Notes under the pieces: model-generated | The model's input: only the letters and a program-made list of their open reading frames with translations | Told to the model about the DNA's origin: nothing | Database searches by the model: none | From: Bacillota bacterium | GTDB taxonomy: Bacteria; Bacillota; Clostridia; Peptostreptococcales; Anaerovoracaceae | DNA: 37,009 nucleotides | NCBI GenBank assembly: GCA_022770665.1 | Contig: JALEHL010000050.1 | Span: forward strand, 1 to 37,009 | Direction of reading: 5' to 3' | Program-made: the position numbers and the translations under genes | Shown here: in pieces, positions 31,938 through 37,009 of the stretch | Layout of the letters: every line of letters begins with the position of its first letter | Position numbering within the stretch: the first letter of the stretch is position 1

Positions 31938-32732
31938 ATGAAATCGATTCTCTGCAAAATCTTTGCAGCAGGTGCTGCGTTTACTTTTGGGTTTGCGTTC
32001 TGCTTCTGGTTCATGACAGCCGATCTCCTTCCGGAAGGAAGCACGCAAGCATCTGCCGGGCTGCCGGAAAAAGCAGGAGAACCGGTTCTCGTAATTGATG
32101 CAGGTCATGGGGGCTTCGACAGCGGAGCCTCTGCCGCCGACGGGACAGAGGAAAAAAATCTGAATCTGGCGATCGCCCTTCAGCTGAAACAGGTGGCCTC
32201 CTCATATCCGGTACATACCGTGATGACAAGGGAGAGCGATACCGCACTGTGCAGCGGAGAACTAGGGGCGAAGAAAAGAGAGGATCTGTTGCGGCGGAAA
32301 GAAATCATGCAGGAAGCCGATGCAGATCTGGCGGTGTCCATTCATCTGAACAGCTACCCGCAGGATCCGTCCGTATATGGGGCTCAGGTATTTTATCCGG
32401 AAGGCGAAAAAAAGAACGAAAGCAGCAGCCTCGGAAGCAAGGATTTTGCGGAGTCGGTACAGGCTGCGCTGGAAGAAGAAATTTCAGACGGGAGAGAACG
32501 GAAGGCAATGAAGAAAAGTGATATTCTTCTCTTTCAGAACCCGCCCTGCACGATCATTCTGGTGGAATGCGGTTTCCTGTCCTGCCCGGAAGAAGCCGGA
32601 AAACTTCAGGAAGCTGAATATCAGAGGCAGCTTGCGGAAGCGATCTGGCAGGGAATCAATGAAAAATTATGCCTGCCTCTGAAGAAAAAAATACCAGTGA
32701 CTGACAGTATAAATACGCAGAAAAACAACTGA
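31938..32732 (+). CDS. cwlD: N-acetylmuramoyl-L-alanine amidase, CwlD type
   Basis: Zinc amidase (Amidase_3). CwlD in Bacillus removes stem peptides to make muramic-delta-lactam in spore cortex. A signal/anchor segment spans about residues 8-30 (IFAAGAAFTFGFAFCFWFMT). The zinc and catalytic motifs are VIDAGHGGFDSG, the Glu in EEKNLNLA, SIHLNSY, and the catalytic Glu in ILVECGFLS. The 264 residues slightly exceed Bacillus CwlD. The ATG follows GAAAGGCGGACG. It lies divergent to alaX. Spore-cortex maturation is inferred from family; a vegetative autolysin of the same family is possible. Confidence 0.88.
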   Translation: MKSILCKIFAAGAAFTFGFAFCFWFMTADLLPEGSTQASAGLPEKAGEPVLVIDAGHGGFDSGASAADGTEEKNLNLAIALQLKQVASSYPVHTVMTRESDTALCSGELGAKKREDLLRRKEIMQEADADLAVSIHLNSYPQDPSVYGAQVFYPEGEKKNESSSLGSKDFAESVQAALEEEISDGRERKAMKKSDILLFQNPPCTIILVECGFLSCPEEAGKLQEAEYQRQLAEAIWQGINEKLCLPLKKKIPVTDSINTQKNN

Positions 32733-33090
32733 CATATTACGATAGACTCTGTGGATAACTTCTGCTTGACAAGCAGATAATATCAGGTTCCACATTGAAA
32801 TTTCAATGATATTTTTTATGAATCAATCCACATAACGATATGAATAAAATTGTATACAATATGGGCAAACCATGTGGATAATTGGCGCAGAGATTGAAAA
32901 ACAGAGGATAAAAGCATGTTAAATTTTGTTTGCGAACAGACGAACAAGAGTTGACATAATTCCGATTTAAAACAGAATTTTCTCTGTTTTTTCACAAACC
33001 TGTCATTGTATACAGATACAGAGATGGTGTATGATAGAAGCATAGATTCATACATCGAACGAGGAATGTGGAATCGGAAAGGGGACAGAA
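32733..33090. other. A+T-rich intergenic region with DnaA-box-like sites
   Basis: These 358 bases hold no gene. TGTGGATAA, the complement of the consensus DnaA box, occurs at 32750-32758 and 32873-32881. A 7/9 match (CAATCCACA) lies at 32824-32832. Between them are a perfect palindrome CATTGAAATTTCAATG (about 32796-32811) followed by T-rich sequence, possibly the cwlD terminator, and TTGTATACAA (32850-32859). AAACAGA-N6-TCTGTTT with a T6 tail at about 32971-32992 looks like a weak terminator. A probable promoter for the next gene closes the region. Confidence 0.5.
33006..33035 (+). promoter_or_regulatory. Probable promoter of the cysteine-tailed membrane protein
   Basis: TTGTAT (33006-33011), 18 bases, TATGAT (33030-33035). 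The -35 overlaps TTGTATACA, a sequence also seen upstream of the convergent neighbour. Confidence 0.5.
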
Positions 33091-33684
33091 ATGATAAACG
33101 GATATTATTATAGTACACCAATGATGAATTTTCTGAACGGACAGCTGGTCATCGCCGTGGCGGCAATTCTTGCCGCAGTGGCGGGCCTTGTCCTGTTTTT
33201 TACTTTCTTTCGTAAGAAAAACGAGGGGAAATACACCGGATTCCGGGGGAAACTGTACAATCTGATGAATTTCAACCGCTTCTATGCAGAGGAGATTCTG
33301 CGGCTTGTATATATTGTGCTGACCTGCGTAGTGACAGTGACAGGGATCATCACGGTCATTCTCGGTTCGTTCCTTCTCGGACTTGCAGAGCTGGTGCTGC
33401 TGAACCTGCTTCTGCGCGTGGTGTTCGAGCTGCTGATGATGTTCATCATTCTCTGCCGCAAGACCGTTTCAGTGGATCGGCATCTTGCAGGAATTGAAAA
33501 ATATTATGATGATGGATACGATGCTTTTGCAGAGGAATCTGAAGAAGGAAACGCGGAAAGCGAATTCGGGCAGACGGCGGAAAGCGGCGGATGCAGCGGA
33601 GCCTGCGAAAGCTGCGGTGCAGACTGCGGAACGGATACCGGCGCAGAAAAGGAAGACCGGAACAGCAATTCAGAAGAATGCTGA
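33091..33684 (+). CDS. Membrane protein with acidic, cysteine-rich tail, unknown function
   Basis: A 197-residue protein I do not recognise. It has a membrane helix at about 19-41 (LVIAVAAILAAVAGLVLFFTFF) and a basic loop. A long hydrophobic region at 70-122 makes probably two more helices (LVYIVLTCVVTVTGIITVIL; LLRVVFELLMMFIILC). From residue ~140 on it is acidic and low in hydrophobics. The tail has five cysteines in short spacing (CSGACESCGADCG) and one at the very end, suggesting metal binding or disulfides. AAAGGGGACAGAA precedes the ATG. It converges on the unknown gene at 33768 with a shared terminator between. Confidence 0.75.
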   Translation: MINGYYYSTPMMNFLNGQLVIAVAAILAAVAGLVLFFTFFRKKNEGKYTGFRGKLYNLMNFNRFYAEEILRLVYIVLTCVVTVTGIITVILGSFLLGLAELVLLNLLLRVVFELLMMFIILCRKTVSVDRHLAGIEKYYDDGYDAFAEESEEGNAESEFGQTAESGGCSGACESCGADCGTDTGAEKEDRNSNSEEC

Positions 33685-33708
33685 ACACAGGCAATGGAAA
33701 AGAGCAAT

Positions 33709-33751
33709 AAAAAAACAGGTCCCTGAGAAGTCAGAGATCTGTTTTTTTTCA
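33709..33751. terminator. Bidirectional terminator between two convergent unknown genes
   Basis: AAAAAACAGGTCCCTGA pairs with TCAGAGATCTGTTTTTT, with one G-U and one mismatch, around GAAG. A run of T lies on one side and A on the other. Confidence 0.85.
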
Positions 33752-33767
33752 GAAGCATATTGCAATA

Positions 33768-35054
33768 TTATTCATCGCCGCCGTCTGCGTCGGTTGAGAT
33801 AAATGCCGCAAAATCCGTGAAGTCATCGAATCCGCTGGAAATGAATTCTTCCAGAACGGGTTCATCAAACTGGTATTTTGCCGCAAGAACTGCGCAGGAA
33901 GCGAGCCCGGAAGCAATGAAATCATTTTCCAGCATACGAATCCCGTCCGCAGTGTAGGACGTCAGGATCAGCTGGCCGCTGTCAGAGGCATAATAGTTGC
34001 CCAGCACATCATCGTTCAGCAGATAAATCCGCCGGCTCACATGGTTGTTATGGGGGTAAAATATCATAAACAGCTGTCCGTTTTCATGAGGGCAGATCAT
34101 GGAACGGCTGGACAGTTCGGTTGAATTGCGGGTAAATGGCGGCGCACCTTCATACCAGTCGAATACGGTCACATATTCCGGACGAGAAAGCATCATGGAT
34201 GCTTCCGCCGTGGAAATGCGGAAGGATGAAATTTTTTCGAAACGCACGACCCGCAGATGATCCAGCGTCACCTGCGTCACGACCAGATAAAACTCCTGAT
34301 CATATTCAATCAATGACTCGCACAGATAGGACGTATGGGTCTGAAACGTATCAAAATCTCCGTCACTGCCGGTAGCGTGATAATCCGTATTGCTGCCGCT
34401 GTCCGGATCCGGCGCAGGGTCGATCACATTGCGGAAGAGAGTCGCCATCTTGTGCTCCGGAAACAGGTTTGTACGGACATAGTTTTTTGTCAGAAACCGC
34501 GCAGCACCGAAATCTTTCCCGAAACAGCGCATCAGGAAATATGTGATGACCTGGTACGGTGAGGTGAGAACGGGACACTGCTTGGACATGAGCACATATT
34601 CTTCTGTCCGGTCCAGGGTGACCGGATGCAGCAGGAGAAAGCGATATTCTTCATAGCCGTCCGGCAGCGCAAGCCCCTTCTGACGATTCATGGAAACGTA
34701 TTCCTGCACCATATAGACGGCTTCTTTTTCGGTCACTGCGACCTGCTTGCCGCCCAGACCTCCGAGCAGAGAATTCTCTGTATCCTGAAGCTCGTCGATA
34801 CCCTGGCCGTCTTCTCCGGTCAGAACACTTTTATACGTATCGAACCCGAATTCTTCTGCATCAAAATAGAAAAACTGATGGAAATGCGTCAGCGTTTCAT
34901 TTTCCGGCAGAAGCCAGTGAATGGTCAGGCCGGTGACGCCCATCAGGCGTGTATCTGTCACAGATGCAGAAAGAAAGACCTTCCTGCGATCCCGGGCGGT
35001 TTCAGAAAGCCCGCCGCGTAAAATGGTAAATGGTGTTGTCTGCTCTGGTGTCAA
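33768..35054 (-). CDS. Conserved-looking hypothetical protein, 428 residues
   Basis: I do not recognise this protein. It has no signal peptide and no membrane helix. It looks like a soluble mixed alpha/beta protein rich in aromatic and acidic residues, with an acidic C-terminus (DFTDFAAFISTDADGGDE). The middle region reads like a phrase-repeat of beta strands (YLVVTQVTLDHLRVVRFEKI; FMIFYPHNNHVSRRIYLLND). The start is a TTG at 35054 with AAGGAG about 10 bases upstream; the first ATG inside is much later. It has its own promoter, ends at a shared terminator and is probably monocistronic. Confidence 0.75.
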   Translation of the reverse strand: MTPEQTTPFTILRGGLSETARDRRKVFLSASVTDTRLMGVTGLTIHWLLPENETLTHFHQFFYFDAEEFGFDTYKSVLTGEDGQGIDELQDTENSLLGGLGGKQVAVTEKEAVYMVQEYVSMNRQKGLALPDGYEEYRFLLLHPVTLDRTEEYVLMSKQCPVLTSPYQVITYFLMRCFGKDFGAARFLTKNYVRTNLFPEHKMATLFRNVIDPAPDPDSGSNTDYHATGSDGDFDTFQTHTSYLCESLIEYDQEFYLVVTQVTLDHLRVVRFEKISSFRISTAEASMMLSRPEYVTVFDWYEGAPPFTRNSTELSSRSMICPHENGQLFMIFYPHNNHVSRRIYLLNDDVLGNYYASDSGQLILTSYTADGIRMLENDFIASGLASCAVLAAKYQFDEPVLEEFISSGFDDFTDFAAFISTDADGGDE

Positions 35055-35085
35055 GTTGAATGTTCTCCTTTTTATGTATAACTCC

Positions 35086-35113
35086 AGTATAACCGATTCC
35101 TGTGAAAATACAA
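35086..35113 (-). promoter_or_regulatory. Promoter of the 428-residue hypothetical gene
   Basis: On the minus strand TTGTAT (35108-35113), 16 bases, TATACT (35086-35091). GTATACAA lies a few bases further upstream at 35121-35128. Confidence 0.55.
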
Positions 35114-35250
35114 TGATGTTTTGTATACTTTTTTAGACGCATCCGGGAAAGAGAAGGCGAAATTGTATATAAAACAAAAATAAAACAGAAATATTATGAG
35201 AAAAAACAATAGCGTGAACCCTGTTTCACGGAATCTTCTCTGCTGCGAAG

Positions 35251-35279
35251 TTACACCGATACAGGAACCGTGATATACT
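35251..35279 (+). promoter_or_regulatory. Sigma-A-type promoter of the YitT-family gene
   Basis: TTACAC (35251-35256), exactly 17 bases, then TATACT (35274-35279). Transcription would start near 35286, leaving a 109-base leader that contains the terminator at 35345. Upstream, 35114-35250 is A-rich and holds only a small CGTGAA/TTCACG hairpin (35213-35230). Confidence 0.6.
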
Positions 35280-35344
35280 ATCTATCAGGAAAGGAAACAC
35301 CAAAGAAATAAAGAAATGTAGAATCAGCTCCATAGTAAACATAG

Positions 35345-35378
35345 AGAAGGACTGGCATTGCAGACCAGTTCTTTTTTT
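35345..35378 (+). terminator. Intrinsic terminator inside the leader of the YitT-family gene
   Basis: AAGGACTGG pairs with CCAGTTCTT (one G-U) around a 9-base loop and is followed by T7. It lies downstream of the promoter at 35251 and only ~17 bases before the start codon of the gene it precedes. It could be a leader attenuator or mark the end of a ~90-base small RNA. Confidence 0.75.
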
Positions 35379-35394
35379 CGAAAGGAAGGTTAGC

Positions 35395-36255
35395 ATGAAA
35401 ACACTTGGACAGCCAAAAGAACTGGCAGTCGATATTCTGATGGATATCGCCGGAGGCATCCTGATTGCCCTCGGCACCTACAATTTTGCAGCAGCAGCGG
35501 AATTTCCGATGGTCGGATTCAACGGGATCGGTCTGATCCTTTATCATCTTTTCGGTCTGCCGATCGGAACCGTTGCACTGATTCTGAATATTCCGGTTGC
35601 AATTCTCTGCTGGAGGATCCTGGGAAAACAGTTCCTGCTCCGGTCTCTTCGGACGATTGTGATCACTTCACTGATCATGGACCTGGTCGCGCCGCTGTTT
35701 CCGGTATATACCGGAGACCGGATGCTGGCAGCCATCTGCACCGGCGTTCTGTCCGGGCTGGGATACGCCCTGATTTACCTGCGGGAGTCTTCTACGGGAG
35801 GATCAGACTTTATTATCATGTCGATCCGCGCTCTGAAGCCCCATCTGTCGCTGGGAAACATTTCGCTGGCGATGGAATCCAGCATCATTCTGCTGGGAAC
35901 TATTCTGGTATCAAAGAACGTGGACGGCTTCATCTACGGCATGATTATCAATGTCCTGCTCTCCACGGTACTGGATAAGGTAATGTGCGGTGTCTCACGG
36001 GGAAAGATAGCACTCGTGGTTACGGACTTTGCAAAATCCATCGGCCGGGAAATTGACCGGCTCACAGGCCGGGGCTGCACGTTCCTGAAGGCCGAGGGCA
36101 GCTTTACGCAGAGTGAGAAAGATGTGGTGATGTGTGCCTGCAGCAACAAGCAGATGGTAGGAATCCGGCGCGCAGTGAAAAAGATCGATCCTGATGCATT
36201 CCTCATCATTCTGGATTCCAACGAGGTTGTGGGAGAAGGTTTCCAGAAAGCATAA
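35395..36255 (+). CDS. YitT-family membrane protein
   Basis: A 286-residue protein with about six hydrophobic segments in the first ~200 residues (IAGGILIALGTYNFAAAAEF; FGLPIGTVALILNIPVAILC; TGVLSGLGYALIYLRESSTG). The STGGSDFI motif is typical of YitT/DUF161. A cytoplasmic C-terminal DUF2179 domain covers ~210-280 (DRLTGRGCTFLKAEGSFTQ ... IDPDAFLIILDSNEVVGEGF). The family has no settled function. GAAAGGAAGG lies 5 bases before the ATG. An intrinsic terminator stands in its leader, so expression is probably conditional. Confidence 0.9.
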   Translation: MKTLGQPKELAVDILMDIAGGILIALGTYNFAAAAEFPMVGFNGIGLILYHLFGLPIGTVALILNIPVAILCWRILGKQFLLRSLRTIVITSLIMDLVAPLFPVYTGDRMLAAICTGVLSGLGYALIYLRESSTGGSDFIIMSIRALKPHLSLGNISLAMESSIILLGTILVSKNVDGFIYGMIINVLLSTVLDKVMCGVSRGKIALVVTDFAKSIGREIDRLTGRGCTFLKAEGSFTQSEKDVVMCACSNKQMVGIRRAVKKIDPDAFLIILDSNEVVGEGFQKA

Positions 36256-36293
36256 CGGGCGGACAGCAGCTATATGGACGCGAAAAATTACTC

Positions 36294-36322
36294 TTGAAAT
36301 GCAGAGAGAAAGATGATATACT
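36294..36322 (+). promoter_or_regulatory. Sigma-A-type promoter of cobalamin riboswitch 1
   Basis: TTGAAA (36294-36299), exactly 17 bases, then TATACT (36317-36322), leading straight into the riboswitch. Confidence 0.7.
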
Positions 36323-36357
36323 CTAGCTGAAACGGAATAAAAACAATATAAAACGGA

Positions 36358-36546
36358 TCATGTTCTCCAGTCTGATCTGTCAGAAGATCTTTCCGGAGCT
36401 AAGATGGAAGCAGGTGAAAGTCCTGCACGGTCCCGCCACTGTAATGAGGGAGCGGCAGTTTACAGAGATGCCACTGCGAAACGGTCAGGTTTCGCGGGAA
36501 GGCGAACTGCAGCGAGGATCTCTGAGTCAGGAAACATGCATGAACC
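36358..36546 (+). ncRNA. Cobalamin riboswitch 1
   Basis: The conserved core reads AAGATGGAAGCAGGTGAAAG, TCCTGCACGGTCCCGCCACT and GTAA (36401-36444), the usual beginning of the B12 aptamer. The B12 box TGAGTCAGGAAACATGCA lies at 36523-36540. The segment 36547-36670 is an expression platform with another CAGGAAACG (36631) before the terminator. It binds adenosyl- or methylcobalamin by family. No convincing gene follows before the second riboswitch. Confidence 0.92.
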
Positions 36547-36673
36547 CGGAACATTCACGGTGCCGGTGAAGCACTGCGTGAATGGCGATCGGACCGAAGA
36601 GATTCCGCATCCGGCGGAGGTCGGCATCGGGCAGGAAACGGAAGGTCCGGCAACGAGGATACAGCGAAAACGG

Positions 36674-36713
36674 GCTGCAGCCAGAGAAAGAATTCTCAGG
36701 CCGCAGCTTTTTT
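36674..36713 (+). terminator. Terminator of riboswitch 1
   Basis: GCTGC/GCAGC, GCC/GGC and GAGAA/TTCTC stack with two mismatches around AGAA and end in T6. It is the likely OFF structure of the cobalamin riboswitch. Confidence 0.8.
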
Positions 36714-36897
36714 ATTATGTAGGAAATATCGTTAACGATATTTCCGGAATCACAAGAAAGTCTGCCGGTAAGAATCGAATCGGTGAGGTCGGCTTTCTTA
36801 TTGAAACAGGTCTTTTCATCCAAGCGGAGCAGCGGACCAGCCGGAGGCGGCCGGTCTGCTGCCCCGCCTCCTTAAGTGAAATTTTTCCAATGCGGGC
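36714..36897. other. Gap between the two riboswitches, no gene seen
   Basis: These 184 bases contain a perfect 24-base palindrome (36722-36745). A hairpin with AAGAAAG/CTTTCTT arms lies around 36758-36802, and a 15-base imperfect stem at about 36826-36861 has GCAGC/GCTGC ends. The open frames here overlap the riboswitch and show no RBS or protein-like composition. Confidence 0.55.
36722..36745. repeat. Perfect 24-base palindrome
   Basis: GGAAATATCGTT and its exact complement AACGATATTTCC meet at a GTTAAC centre. It has no T tail. It could be an operator for a dimeric regulator or an RNA hairpin just past the terminator of riboswitch 1. Confidence 0.7.
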
Positions 36898-36926
36898 TTG
36901 CGGGAAGCAGAGGAAAATGATATAGT
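36898..36926 (+). promoter_or_regulatory. Sigma-A-type promoter of cobalamin riboswitch 2
   Basis: TTGCGG (36898-36903), exactly 17 bases, then TATAGT (36921-36926). The ATGATATA context matches the promoter of riboswitch 1. Confidence 0.65.
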
Positions 36927-36949
36927 AGTCATGGAATAAAATAACCCGT

Positions 36950-37009
36950 TCATGTTCTTCGAAAGTGGAATACATTCGAAGCTAAGATGGAAGCAGGTGA
37001 AAGTCCTGC
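36950..37009 (+). ncRNA. Cobalamin riboswitch 2, 5' part (cut by window end)
   Basis: The last bases, GAAGCTAAGATGGAAGCAGG then TGAAAGTCCTGC, repeat the start of riboswitch 1 almost exactly (36397-36425), preceded in both by TTCATGTTCT or ATCATGTTCT. The rest of the aptamer and the controlled gene lie beyond the window. Confidence 0.85.

Noticed and set aside
32930-32955. LexA (SOS) box near GCGAACAGACGAAC
   Set aside because: The two GAAC elements are direct, not inverted with 4-base spacing as in the Firmicute SOS box.
36404-36925. A 173-residue open frame across the right end
   Set aside because: It runs through the conserved cobalamin aptamer, the terminator and the palindrome, has no RBS and no protein-like pattern.
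1-37009. CRISPR arrays, insertion sequences, prophage or tRNA genes
   Set aside because: I saw no regularly spaced repeats, no transposase, integrase or phage structural frames, and no tRNA-like cloverleaf.

Overview
The window reads as chromosome of an anaerobic, low-to-mid GC Gram-positive bacterium of the class Clostridia. By eye about half the bases are G+C. The pointers are sporulation genes (spmA, spmB, cwlD, a dacF-type carboxypeptidase), RicT, an AbrB/SpoVT-type regulator, ScpA/ScpB, and a nearly complete lysine-fermentation gene set of the kind known from lysine-fermenting Clostridia and Fusobacteria. I cannot name the species from the sequence alone.

Layout. 1-185: the 3' part of a 5S rRNA gene and the rRNA operon terminator. 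200-3677: a housekeeping operon (a 35-residue membrane peptide, tmk, holB, ricT, a TrmN6-like methylase) resembling the tmk-holB-yaaT-yabB region of Bacillus. 3658-4759: spmA-spmB on the opposite strand. 4888-6840: a DUF948-like membrane protein, an AbrB-like regulator and murA. 6955-10487: mtnA, a DMT exporter, scpA and scpB. 10706-14734: dacF, a PyrK-like iron-sulfur flavoprotein, mnmM and an MnmG/TrmFO-like flavoprotein. 14748-14935: remains of a ferredoxin-type gene. 15120-15824: rluB.

15952-29208 is the lysine fermentation island: kal (minus strand), a sigma-54 activator, two kdd paralogues, kamA, kamB, kamC, kamD, kamE, atoD and atoA. Together these would turn lysine into beta-lysine (KamA), 3,5-diaminohexanoate (KamDE, kept active by KamBC) and 5-amino-3-oxohexanoate (Kdd). 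After the Kce step they would deaminate 3-aminobutyryl-CoA (Kal) and move CoA from butyryl-CoA to acetoacetate (AtoDA). The cleavage enzyme Kce is not in the window.

The most striking object is the regulator at 16544-18631. Its first ~365 residues are a Kdd-like domain with a ruined nucleotide-binding loop, fused to a complete sigma-54 AAA+ activator and HTH. A metabolic enzyme appears to have been recruited as the sensor for its own pathway. Near-consensus -24/-12 promoters stand in front of kal (minus strand) and of kdd1 (plus strand). A repeated dyad (TGAACCGA-N2-TCGGTTCA type) lies upstream of both, giving a self-contained regulatory circuit that can be read from sequence.

29362-36255 carries a 3D/G5 cell-wall protein, alaX, cwlD, an intergenic region with DnaA-box-like sites, two unrecognised genes in convergent orientation, and a YitT-family protein whose leader contains an intrinsic terminator. 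The window ends with two cobalamin riboswitches in tandem, each with its own sigma-A-type promoter. The first has its own terminator and no convincing gene before the second; the second is cut by the window edge.
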